Assembly (NCBI GenBank): GCA_023415835.1
Contig: JAEZJK010000071.1
Coordinates: 1-58,505 of the forward strand
Reading direction: 5' to 3'
Source: Bacillota bacterium
GTDB taxonomy: Bacteria > Bacillota > UBA4882 > UBA8346
Length of the DNA stretch: 58,505 nucleotides
Positions 25,482 to 33,495 of this stretch are shown piece after piece. The notes under the pieces were generated by a model. The model worked only from the letters and a program-made list of their open reading frames with translations. It ran no database searches and was not told where the DNA came from. How positions within the stretch are numbered: the first letter of the stretch is position 1; each line of letters opens with the position of its first letter. The translations under genes and the position numbers were made by a program.

Positions 25482-27092
25482 TTACCCTGCCAAAACGGCC
25501 CCAAATTTCCTTATAAACCTTTGATCCTCGCCATATTCCGTATTTAACCGGACCCGTAACTTACTCCATTCTTCATTCCAAGAGTTTTTCAAGCAAATTT
25601 TTTTACAATTTACCAATAACCCAAGGGTTATCTCCCAATTACTCCGCCCTCCCATCAATAACCGGGTGATTATCGCCTGGAAAATCTCAAGCGGCACTGA
25701 TTTAGCATCAGCAATAACTAGCCCCGCTAATTCTTTGAGAAAAACTTCTGACGGCTCGATCTTTTCTAACTCTTCCTTTAACTTTTCCCAATCCCCTTGA
25801 TCAAAAGCAATCCTGGCCGCTAATATTGGGAGGCCTCGTTCCACGATAGCCTTATCCATCTTATCTAGGTAATTTAGGAGTTCGCTGCGGTGCCCGGCCA
25901 GAATGTCCTTTAACCTTAAATACCCCTCTAGGTTAGGTCCCTCTAGAAACTGGATAAAACTAAGCGCTGCCGCCTGTTTATTCTCACCACGGATTAGATG
26001 GATCTCAATTATCCGCTCTCGAAAAATCCTCTTATACTCTGTGTTGCAGTTCCTTAACCCCTGTTTCGCCAAAGTAAAGGATCGATCCGGATCGTCCCCC
26101 ATGATCCGGTCGATTAGCCACAATTGGCCTTCCGGCGTTTTATTCAAAACCTCAATTGTTTTCTTAAAATATTCCGTTTCGGCCTGGCCGTTTTTTGCTA
26201 TTAAAACTAATAACTGGTAAAGCAAGGTTAATTCTGGTTGGCCTAATGACTGCCATTCAACTGTTTTTAGTTTACCCTGAAACCAACTTGGGAATTTAGG
26301 GTACAGTTTCACCAATACCGGCCGAACCGAGTCCGCCAACTCCCAAAGCCTATCATCCAAATAGATTTCATATAATGTATCCACGAATGTTATAGTTTCC
26401 TCACCCATCCAACCTTCCGGCAGGTTGTCCCATAATAAAAGCAGTTCATCAAATACCTTTTTCAACAATACCGCCTGATAATGCCGGAAAGAATAAGCCA
26501 CACCCTTTAAAAACTCCATAAATAGCGCCGGTGCCCCATCTCTCCGCTGATTTACGGCTCTGGCCACCAGTTCCTGGATCCGCTTGATCCGTTCCCAGTG
26601 AGTTTCGATTTGCCGGTGAGTCAAGGAAGGCGCTTGAAAAGTGTTCCGAATCAGGTTGAGCACACCCCGGGAATTTAAAAACAACCCTTCGGGATCGGAC
26701 GTTGCAGTTAAATCGAGGAAGTTAAGAGGGTCTTTCCTGATAAGTTGGGCAAATACATCCCGGAAACTTTCCGGATTCTCGATTATTTCATTTAAATCCT
26801 GATCTAACGCTATAAACTTGACGCTTTTTTCAATCCAAGCCAATGTCAAGGCCACCATATGTTTGCAAAAACCCGGATAAGGGCAGGTGCAACCACCGTC
26901 TATTCCTGTTTCCCCTATGGTCAGCCGGATCCGGTATGTCCCTCCGGTTCCAGCCGCTTCTCCGGCTAAAATCCCGTCTAATCGGCAAGCGCGCAAAATA
27001 TGCCCGGTTTGTTGATATTCTTGGCCTCTGGCTAAAATTTCCTGGCTGACCTTGGACTCCAAATCAATTATGGAAACTTCATCCCAACCCAT
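25482..27092 (-). CDS. SWIM zinc-finger protein
   Basis: A 536-residue protein whose N-terminus holds a SWIM zinc finger, CTCPYPGFCKHMVAL (CxCx6CxH, about residues 52-66). The remaining 450 residues are predicted helical, with repeat-like Leu-rich segments suggesting a TPR/HEAT-type solenoid. SWIM fingers bind DNA or proteins and are often found next to SWI/SNF helicases; none is present here. Nothing in the window indicates its partner. The gene is monocistronic, preceded by a DnaA-box-like gap and followed by the thrS promoter. Confidence 0.8.
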   Translation of the reverse strand: MGWDEVSIIDLESKVSQEILARGQEYQQTGHILRACRLDGILAGEAAGTGGTYRIRLTIGETGIDGGCTCPYPGFCKHMVALTLAWIEKSVKFIALDQDLNEIIENPESFRDVFAQLIRKDPLNFLDLTATSDPEGLFLNSRGVLNLIRNTFQAPSLTHRQIETHWERIKRIQELVARAVNQRRDGAPALFMEFLKGVAYSFRHYQAVLLKKVFDELLLLWDNLPEGWMGEETITFVDTLYEIYLDDRLWELADSVRPVLVKLYPKFPSWFQGKLKTVEWQSLGQPELTLLYQLLVLIAKNGQAETEYFKKTIEVLNKTPEGQLWLIDRIMGDDPDRSFTLAKQGLRNCNTEYKRIFRERIIEIHLIRGENKQAAALSFIQFLEGPNLEGYLRLKDILAGHRSELLNYLDKMDKAIVERGLPILAARIAFDQGDWEKLKEELEKIEPSEVFLKELAGLVIADAKSVPLEIFQAIITRLLMGGRSNWEITLGLLVNCKKICLKNSWNEEWSKLRVRLNTEYGEDQRFIRKFGAVLAG

Positions 27093-27152
27093 TACAAGAC
27101 CCCATTTACCTGTGAATTTATCCCTAAAGACAATAGCGTCAAGTTCTCCACA

Positions 27153-27301
27153 CTATCAACAAGTTATCAACAGATTTTATGGGTGTTTTGAATATATTTT
27201 CAAGAGTTTTGCACAAAATCCACAATTTATCCACAAAGTTGGCTGTATATAACCCTGCTTTTGGTCAAGGAGTTTTACCCATCTTTCTTTAGTTATCCAC
27301 A
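27153..27301 (+). promoter_or_regulatory. Cluster of DnaA-box-like sequences
   Basis: Two perfect TTATCCACA boxes (27227-27235, 27293-27301) and close variants TTATCAACA (27164-27172) and TTTTGCACA (27207-27215), all on the plus strand, lie in an AT-rich 196-base gap (27093-27288) that also contains ATCCACA and CTATCAACA. The last box is inside the final codons of tsaD. No dnaA, dnaN or rpmH is nearby, so this may be a DnaA-titration or regulatory site rather than oriC. Confidence 0.5.
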
Positions 27302-28308
27302 GAAGGTAATTTCAAATCCGGCTGAGCGGTAATTGCCAGTCCCCCGGAACCTTTGGATTGATAGGCATAATATCCGGCGGCCGCGATCATCCCGGCATTA
27401 TCAGTACATAAACTAAGCGGCGGATAATACAGTTCCATCCCCAAACGATCAGCTTCTTGCCGGCAACGGTTACGGAGGTACGAATTGGCAGAGACCCCTC
27501 CGGATAGCAAAACTGCCTTTACCCGATAATCAACTGCGGCCCGGAAAAGTTTTTCCACTAGTTGTTCGACGGCGGCCCGTTGAAAACTAGCGGCGACTAC
27601 TGGGGCGTCAATTGTATCTTCCTTTTGTTTCTGCCGGTTTAGATAATTAATAACCGCAGTCTTTAACCCGCTGAATGAAAAATCATAAGAACCGGACATA
27701 GCTTTAGACTGCATAAATTCAAGGTCATTCCTGACTCCATTGGCAATACGGTCAATGGCGGGTCCGCCGGGATAACCCAAACCCAACACTCTAGCGATTT
27801 TATCAAAAGCCTCTCCTGCCGCGTCATCTCTGGTACGGCCTAGTACGCGGTAACGCCCCCACTCCTCCAAATATACCAAGTCGGTATGGCCTCCGGATAC
27901 AGTAAGGCAAAGCAACGGCGGGGTTAATTCCGGGCGTTCCAAAATATTAGCGTAAATATGCCCTTCGATATGATTGACCCCTATCAAAGGAATTTTCCCA
28001 GCCAGGGCCAAACCCTTGGCAAAAGAGAGACCCACCAATAAACTGCCGATTAATCCTGGTCCGTATGTTACAGCGATTAGATCAATTCCTTCCAAAACAA
28101 CGCCGGCTTCCCGTAGGGCGGCCCGATAAACCGGGAGCATCGTCTCTAAATGGCATCTAGCCGCCACCTCGGGCACGACACCCCCAAACTTGGTATGATC
28201 CAGTTGCGAAGAGATAATATTGCTTTTAATTCTCCGCCCGTCGGCGATTACCGCCACCGAGGTGTCATCGCAAGAAGTTTCGATCCCCAAAGTTAGGAAT
28301 TCAGCCAT
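27289..28308 (-). CDS. tsaD: tRNA N6-threonylcarbamoyladenosine transferase TsaD
   Basis: A 339-residue ASKHA protein with LGIETSCDDTSVAV at the start, the GVNHIEGHIYAN metal-binding motif (two His near residues 110-115), SGGHTDL and LSGGVSANS. It transfers the threonylcarbamoyl group to A37 of tRNA together with TsaB and TsaE (encoded at 3.8-5.0 kb). It overlaps the rubredoxin-flavoprotein gene by 8 bases. Confidence 0.97.
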   Translation of the reverse strand: MAEFLTLGIETSCDDTSVAVIADGRRIKSNIISSQLDHTKFGGVVPEVAARCHLETMLPVYRAALREAGVVLEGIDLIAVTYGPGLIGSLLVGLSFAKGLALAGKIPLIGVNHIEGHIYANILERPELTPPLLCLTVSGGHTDLVYLEEWGRYRVLGRTRDDAAGEAFDKIARVLGLGYPGGPAIDRIANGVRNDLEFMQSKAMSGSYDFSFSGLKTAVINYLNRQKQKEDTIDAPVVAASFQRAAVEQLVEKLFRAAVDYRVKAVLLSGGVSANSYLRNRCRQEADRLGMELYYPPLSLCTDNAGMIAAAGYYAYQSKGSGGLAITAQPDLKLPSVDN

Positions 28309-28945
28309 GTTTTTCCCCTATCCATAATTCCCGTTTCCGACGGCGGTATTCTTGGTAGGTCAGTACCTCCACCCCTGTCCGCCACTGGCCAGCCACTATT
28401 TCGGCTAAAAAAGCAAGGTGGCTTCCGGCGTCAATCTCCTGGCCCGAAACCAAGCGGCACTCTATATACCCGGGAGCATCCTCCAGAAGCGGAGCTCCAG
28501 TCGTTCCTTGGTTCCAAGGGATTTGACCGTATTTATCCAGTTCCCGGCCGGACTTAAACCCAAAATGTTTAACCAACGGCAATTGGCTCGTTGATAGAAA
28601 GTTTATGGCAAAAATACCGCTTTCACGGATATATTCAGTGGTCAAATGTTTTTTATCCATCCCTAAGATTAGCCGGAGCGGCTGATCGGTAATTTGAAAA
28701 ACTGTATTATTAATCATCCCGTTATTTTTGGGGCTTCGAGTAGGAGAGAATGAACTTACCACAAAAAGGCCGCAAGGAATATTAAAGAGTACTTTTTGGA
28801 TCTCTGCATGGGACTTATCCGTTAGTCCCGGGTCTCCGCTAATTTCTTCGAAAAACTCCCTTCCAGCCCCGCATACTGGACATTCCAAAGGTAGATTGTC
28901 TCCAACGTGTATATAACCACAGATTTTACAGCGCCATTTTTTCAT
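28301..28945 (-). CDS. Rubredoxin-like / flavin reductase fusion protein
   Basis: A 214-residue fusion. Residues 1-32 form a rubredoxin-like metal knuckle (CKICGY then CPVCGAG), as in rubrerythrin and high-molecular-weight rubredoxins. From about residue 50 comes a flavin-reductase-like FMN-binding domain (IPCGLFVVSS, NNTVFQITDQP, GIFAINFLS). Such proteins donate electrons in oxygen or peroxide detoxification in anaerobes. Translationally coupled to a glutaredoxin-like gene upstream (ATGA) and tsaD downstream, making a small redox operon. Confidence 0.88.
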   Translation of the reverse strand: MKKWRCKICGYIHVGDNLPLECPVCGAGREFFEEISGDPGLTDKSHAEIQKVLFNIPCGLFVVSSFSPTRSPKNNGMINNTVFQITDQPLRLILGMDKKHLTTEYIRESGIFAINFLSTSQLPLVKHFGFKSGRELDKYGQIPWNQGTTGAPLLEDAPGYIECRLVSGQEIDAGSHLAFLAEIVAGQWRTGVEVLTYQEYRRRKRELWIGEKHG

Positions 28946-29193
28946 GATTGTTCTTCGCCTCCGTAGGCTAGTTTAATTCGTTCTTCAGTAAGACGGTGTA
29001 GCATTTCGCTTACGTAAAGGACGAGCTCGCCATCTTCAACAAAAAAGGGAATATTTTTGATCCCCAACTTTGCAGCGATTTCTTTGCCTTGAGGGGATTC
29101 ATAATCGATATAATCAATGAAATCCCAAAGTCCGCGTCCTTGGAGAAGCTCCTTGGCTTGTCGGCATTTATCACACCATTCGGCGCCGATCAT
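28942..29193 (-). CDS. Glutaredoxin/thioredoxin-fold protein
   Basis: A short thioredoxin-fold protein with the dithiol active site EWCDKC at the N-terminus and the cis-Pro segment IKNIPFFVEDG, 83 residues from the ATG. The ATG lies 16 bases from the only ribosome binding site. An in-frame ATA at 29202 has GGAGG at a perfect 7-base distance and would restore the first beta strand (KIFQM); it may be the true start. First gene of the redox-tsaD operon. Confidence 0.78.
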   Translation of the reverse strand: MIGAEWCDKCRQAKELLQGRGLWDFIDYIDYESPQGKEIAAKLGIKNIPFFVEDGELVLYVSEMLHRLTEERIKLAYGGEEQS

Positions 29194-29308
29194 CTGAAAT
29201 ATTTTAAGCCCTCCCGATCAATTGTTAATTATTTACCGGAACTAAAGAACCAACTATTTGACCCTATACTCGGCCAGTTTTTCGGGATACGAGGGTTAAG
29301 CCGCTCAG

Positions 29309-29357
29309 ATTCCAGTTCCCTGGAATTTTATTATAACATATTTATTAATCTAACCAA
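29309..29357 (-). promoter_or_regulatory. Promoter with overlapping dyad upstream of the redox-tsaD operon
   Basis: Minus strand: TTGGTT (29357-29352), 16-base spacer, TATAAT (29335-29330). Just after the -10 box lies a perfect 7-bp dyad ATTCCAG-TTCC-CTGGAAT (29309-29326), a likely operator or start-site hairpin. The rest of the 474-base gap to 29668 shows one small dyad (CCCTTAAATAAGGG) and no gene. Confidence 0.6.
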
Positions 29358-29667
29358 GTGGTTAACCTATAATTATCTGATTCAAGTTTTTTAAATGAAC
29401 TTCAGTGGCGAAACAGGATTTTTATTTTAAAGTATCGAATTTAGATAAGTTTTAACAGCTATACGGTTTGCCAAGATCCCTTAAATAAGGGAAGACACAT
29501 CCTTCGAGGTAAGTTGTTTAGCCTATATGAGAAAATTGTTGATAATAGCCAAACTATAAAAATCCCTTTAATCCTGTTAACCGTCAAATAAAGGCCTTCT
29601 GATTAACATGATTTTAAAAAAAACTATTATGACAAGTCTAACTATTGGTTTTAACAGGGAGTTGACC

Positions 29668-30336
29668 ATGAACGACAGGCACCAAAAAATTATTGATATT
29701 GTCAAAAGTGAAATGACCTACGCGGCCCACGACTTTGACCATGTGATGCGGGTTTACAATACCTGCCTGTCCCTTGCCGAACCGGAAAAGGACTTAGATT
29801 TCGACGTTTTAATCCCAGCTGTATTACTGCATGACATTGCCCGTTTCAAGGAAGATGAAGACCGTACCGGCCAAACCGACCATGCTATCCTTGGGGCGGA
29901 GATGGCGGAAGCTATTCTTATAGAATTAGGTTATGAATCTGGCCAAATTGAGAAAATCAAGCACTGCATCAGGACCCATCGATATCGCAGCGGTTACCTT
30001 CCAGATACTATTGAAGCTAAACTTCTTTTCGACGCCGACAAACTTGATGTGATCGGGGCGGTTGGGGTTGCCCGTTCTTTTATGCTTGCCGGGAAACACG
30101 GGGAACGAATATACCTTGATGTTAATATCAATGATTATCTTAATGAAAATACCTGCTCAAACGGTAGAGTCAAGGATCTATCGAAGCACTCCTCAAATAT
30201 TGAGTTTGAGCTAAAACTTAAAAAAATACCCGAAAAACTCTATCTAAAAAAGTCCAGGGAAATCGCAGCAGAACGAATTGCATATATGACAGATTTTTTT
30301 AAAACATTAAAAGCTGAAATTAATGGCTTAATTTAA
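29668..30336 (+). CDS. HD-domain phosphohydrolase
   Basis: A 222-residue HD-superfamily protein with the metal ligands H..HD..D: AAHDFDHVMRV, LLHDIAR, and later DADKLDVIGA. Such small soluble HD proteins hydrolyse nucleotides or phosphate esters; the substrate is unknown. The ATG at 29668 is used because GGGAG lies 6 bases upstream; the further upstream ATG has no ribosome binding site. The EamA gene begins 11 bases later, so the two are probably one transcript. Confidence 0.85.
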   Translation: MNDRHQKIIDIVKSEMTYAAHDFDHVMRVYNTCLSLAEPEKDLDFDVLIPAVLLHDIARFKEDEDRTGQTDHAILGAEMAEAILIELGYESGQIEKIKHCIRTHRYRSGYLPDTIEAKLLFDADKLDVIGAVGVARSFMLAGKHGERIYLDVNINDYLNENTCSNGRVKDLSKHSSNIEFELKLKKIPEKLYLKKSREIAAERIAYMTDFFKTLKAEINGLI

Positions 30337-30347
30337 CGGGAGACACC

Positions 30348-31262
30348 ATGAAAAAACCAACCCTCAAATCCAACCTTTTTTTGTTGCTAGCCGCCGCTAT
30401 CTGGGGATTTGCCTTTGTGGCCCAACGCATCGGCGCGCAGTATGTCGGGTCGTTTACCTTTAATGGAGTAAGGTTTGCTTTAGGAAGCCTTTCCTTAATG
30501 CCACTGCTTTTCTCCAATAACAAGTCCGAACCCAAAACCAATTTTTTCTCCCCGGGAGTATTACCAGCCGGGATTATTGCCGGATCAGTCCTTTTCATGG
30601 GAGCATCCCTACAGCAACTTGGCTTGGTGGAAACCTCAGCTGGTAAGGCAGCCTTCATCACCGGGATCTACATTGTGATCGTCCCTCTAATCGGGACTTT
30701 TTTAAAGCATCAAATACAGATTAATACCTGGGGAGGCGTAGCCATCGCCATTATCGGCCTTTACTTTTTAAGCGTTACTGAGAGTTTCTCCATCGTCAGA
30801 GGCGATTTATTAGAATTGATAGGAGCCTTTTTTTGGGCGGGACATATTTTGTTAATCGATCATTATACGAAAAAAATAGCACCGCTTAAACTATGCCTAG
30901 TGCAGTTTTTAACCTGTTCGGCCCTTAGTATGGCAGTTGCCGTATTCACTGAAAGCATTACCCTATCCAGCCTTCAGAAAGCTTTTATCCCGATCCTTTA
31001 TGGCGGGTTCTTTTCCGTCGGAATCGCCTATACCCTCCAAGCTGTAGGCCAGAAACATGCCAAACCTTCCCATGCCGCTATTATTCTCAGCCTAGAATCA
31101 GTCTTTGCCAGCCTCGGCGGCTTACTTATCCTAAATGAAAATTTAGGCTTCAGAGGCTATTTAGGATGCCTTTTAATGTTGGCCGGGATGCTTTTATCAC
31201 AGTTACAGAAACTAGGAAAACCCGGTTCTAATCAAAAGTCAGATTTAAAACAATCGATCTAG
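30348..31262 (+). CDS. EamA-family (DMT) transporter
   Basis: A 304-residue integral membrane protein made of two EamA repeats of five segments each (about residues 8-140 and 155-290), with the typical openings LFLLLAAAIWGFAFVAQR and LLELIGAFFWAGHILLID. DMT exporters move amino acids, nucleotides or drugs outward; the substrate is not predictable. A strong terminator follows. Confidence 0.9.
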   Translation: MKKPTLKSNLFLLLAAAIWGFAFVAQRIGAQYVGSFTFNGVRFALGSLSLMPLLFSNNKSEPKTNFFSPGVLPAGIIAGSVLFMGASLQQLGLVETSAGKAAFITGIYIVIVPLIGTFLKHQIQINTWGGVAIAIIGLYFLSVTESFSIVRGDLLELIGAFFWAGHILLIDHYTKKIAPLKLCLVQFLTCSALSMAVAVFTESITLSSLQKAFIPILYGGFFSVGIAYTLQAVGQKHAKPSHAAIILSLESVFASLGGLLILNENLGFRGYLGCLLMLAGMLLSQLQKLGKPGSNQKSDLKQSI

Positions 31263-31293
31263 AAAATAGGGGTTTTGGTGACACAGGGTAAGA

Positions 31294-31331
31294 GGCAAAG
31301 TAGTGAATGTTTAACCTTTGCCCTTTTTTTT
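31294..31331 (+). terminator. Terminator after the EamA gene
   Basis: GGCAAAG (31294-31300) pairs with CTTTGCC (31316-31322), followed by nine T residues on the plus strand. Confidence 0.85.
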
Positions 31332-31471
31332 ATTCTTTCATTTGCCCGGTCAGCAGATGTTTATAGCTATTAAATGAAATCTGCTGCTAATTTTTTATGG
31401 TTATTAAAGGAAATTTGATGAAATTGGCGAAAAATATGTTATTAAACGGACTTGATAAGGAGGGACAAAAA

Positions 31472-32332
31472 TTGGGTTTAGCAATTTTCGCTTTAATAAT
31501 TGGCCTTATTTTAATATTTATCGCCAATATATTCAATAATAGGACCCAAAATTCAACCCAAGCAACCATCTTATGCTATGCCGGGATCGGCGGAATAATC
31601 ATCTTTGTAATCATTTCCCTATCAACCATGTTTTACGTGATCAATCCCGGCGAAGTAGGTGTCGAAGTCTTATTTGGCTCGGTACATCGTTATACTGAGA
31701 ATGGGCTTCATTTCAAAAATCCATTATCAAGCGTAGTAGTTTTCGATATCAAAACCCAACGGGAAGAACAGCGTTCCGAAGGGGCTAGTCAAGACTTGCA
31801 ATTAGTCATTATGGAGTCAGTAGTAAATTACCGCTTGGATGCTGCTAAGATTCCCGAATTATATTCACAAGTTGGCCGTGATTTTGTACAAAAGGTGATT
31901 ATCCCGGCGATTCACGAATGCACTAAAGCCGCCACTGCCAAATACAAAGTGGAAGAGGTTATTGTAAAACGTCACGAAGTTAAACAACTGATTTTTGACT
32001 CGCTCCAAAGCAAACTTTCAAATTACTACATTATTCTCGAAGATGTAAATATACAGGATATCGATTTTTCGCCCGAATTCAACCGGGTCGTCGAAGAGAA
32101 ACAGATTGAAGAACAGAAAATAAAAACCGCCCAATACCGGCGTGAACAAGCGGAGCAAGAAAAAGAACGCACTATTTTGGAAGCTCAAGCGGAAGCGGAA
32201 AAACAACGGCTATTGAAGGTGAATACCTCCAAGGAAGTAGTAGAATTAAAATGGATCGAAAAATGGGACGGCAAGTTGCCCCAAACCATTCTCGGCGATA
32301 ACAGCCTTCCTATGATTAATTTGAATAAATAA
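31472..32332 (+). CDS. SPFH/prohibitin-family membrane protein
   Basis: From a TTG at 31472 (GGAGG 8 bases upstream) the protein is 286 residues: two close hydrophobic segments (about 3-22 and 32-55), an SPFH/band 7 domain beginning YVINPGEVGVEVLFG and a charged coiled coil (VEEKQIEEQKIKTAQYRREQA) as in prohibitins. An earlier in-frame ATG at 31418 or 31397 is possible but has poorer signals. SPFH proteins form membrane scaffolds that often control AAA proteases such as FtsH. Convergent with the ZIP gene, 7 bases apart. Confidence 0.87.
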   Translation: MGLAIFALIIGLILIFIANIFNNRTQNSTQATILCYAGIGGIIIFVIISLSTMFYVINPGEVGVEVLFGSVHRYTENGLHFKNPLSSVVVFDIKTQREEQRSEGASQDLQLVIMESVVNYRLDAAKIPELYSQVGRDFVQKVIIPAIHECTKAATAKYKVEEVIVKRHEVKQLIFDSLQSKLSNYYIILEDVNIQDIDFSPEFNRVVEEKQIEEQKIKTAQYRREQAEQEKERTILEAQAEAEKQRLLKVNTSKEVVELKWIEKWDGKLPQTILGDNSLPMINLNK

Positions 32333-32339
32333 ACTACTT

Positions 32340-33119
32340 TTACCCTAAGACATTATCTAAAAACATCATAATCACAAATCCGACGATCAACGAGTGAGTG
32401 GTCAACTTGGAGCTGGTCTCCTTATGCGTTTCCGGAATAATCTCATGACTGATCACAAATAGCATTGCTCCGGCTGCAAACGAAAGCATCAGCGGCAAGA
32501 TTGGTTTCGCGATACTTACCAGCCCTACCCCTAGTAAACCGCCGATTGGCTCCACCATTCCGGTTAGAAACGCGATCCAAAACGCTTTAGAGGCCGTAAA
32601 CCCTTCCCGAATAAACGGTAAGGCCACCGCCAAACCTTCCGGCATATTTTGGAGACCAATGGCGATCGCCAGGCTCAAACCATTAGCGATATTCCCATCC
32701 CCAAATCCGACTCCCACCGCTAAACCTTCCGGAAAATTATGGACGGTGATTGCTAAAGTAAATAACCATATTTTCCTCAGATTGTTATGGTTGAATTCCG
32801 GCCCACGATAGAGATTGGTATCCGGAAAGAAGTGATCGATCTGGTCGACGAATACTCCGCCTAACAGGATCCCGATTAAAGTTATCGTGGCGCCTTTGAC
32901 CCCGCCCCCGGAACTTTCAAGCGCAGGGATAATTAAACTGAACGAAGTCGCAGCTAGCATCACCCCGGCTGCAAATCCCAATAAACAATCAAGTAATTTA
33001 CGGGAGACATTAGTTTTTATGAGAACCGGCAAAGCGCCAAACCCAGTGAATAACCCAGTCCCAAAACTGCAAATAATCCCGACTAAAATAATATTGAAAT
33101 GAGATAAAAATTGGATCAA
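32340..33119 (-). CDS. ZIP-family metal transporter
   Basis: A membrane protein of about 259 residues with eight segments and the two ZIP metal-site motifs HNFPEGLAVG and QNMPEGLAVA in segments IV and V; it resembles GufA/ZupT importers of zinc, iron or manganese. A TTG at 33119 with GAAGGAA 5 bases upstream is taken as start; a TTG six codons earlier is possible. A decayed VOC gene overlaps its upstream region on the other strand. Confidence 0.9.
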   Translation of the reverse strand: MIQFLSHFNIILVGIICSFGTGLFTGFGALPVLIKTNVSRKLLDCLLGFAAGVMLAATSFSLIIPALESSGGGVKGATITLIGILLGGVFVDQIDHFFPDTNLYRGPEFNHNNLRKIWLFTLAITVHNFPEGLAVGVGFGDGNIANGLSLAIAIGLQNMPEGLAVALPFIREGFTASKAFWIAFLTGMVEPIGGLLGVGLVSIAKPILPLMLSFAAGAMLFVISHEIIPETHKETSSKLTTHSLIVGFVIMMFLDNVLG

Positions 33120-33131
33120 ATCAATTCCTTC

Positions 33132-33369
33132 TATCAACCTAGTTTTGATTTAGCATATGCTTTGCCGTATCCAGGGGTGACAAAGGAATATATGTCTCGT
33201 CTTCTAGTTGATGATGTTAATTTTTTTTGCCAAAAATTAATGAAATATGGCGGAAGTTTACTTGGAGATATTGTTGAAACAAAGATTGAAGGAGTTGGCA
33301 CTTTAACTGCGGTTTATTCAAGAGACCCTGGGTAATATTATCGAAATCCAAAATTGGGATCACCAATGA
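33132..33369 (+). pseudogene. Remnant of a VOC (glyoxalase-like) family gene
   Basis: About 65 codons ending at 33335 encode the C-terminal half of a VOC metalloenzyme (LLVDDVNFFCQKL, IVETKIEGVGTLTAVYSRDP). The normal continuation (NIIEIQNWD) is found in the next frame and ends at TGA 33367-33369, so one base is missing near 33330. The N-terminal half is absent; the left edge runs into the ZIP gene's start region. Both truncation and frameshift make this a decayed gene. Confidence 0.8.
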
Positions 33370-33437
33370 AGCCATACTGGGGCAAAAGTGAAAAGTTAAA
33401 ACCTATTTATGTGAATTTAGGGTTATAGGTAAAGTAA

Positions 33438-33466
33438 TAAAAAAAAAGGGCCGCCTTTATCGGCCC
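33438..33466 (-). terminator. Terminator of uvrBA
   Basis: GGGCCG (33448-33453) pairs with CGGCCC (33461-33466). On the minus strand a run of about ten T follows, 30 bases after the uvrA stop. Confidence 0.88.
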
Positions 33467-33495
33467 CCCATAATTATATTAAATTGAAATTCAAA

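Noticed and set aside
27093..27288. Definitive chromosomal origin
   Set aside because: DnaA-type boxes are present, but no dnaA/dnaN/rpmH genes and no unwinding element could be shown; kept only as a finding.
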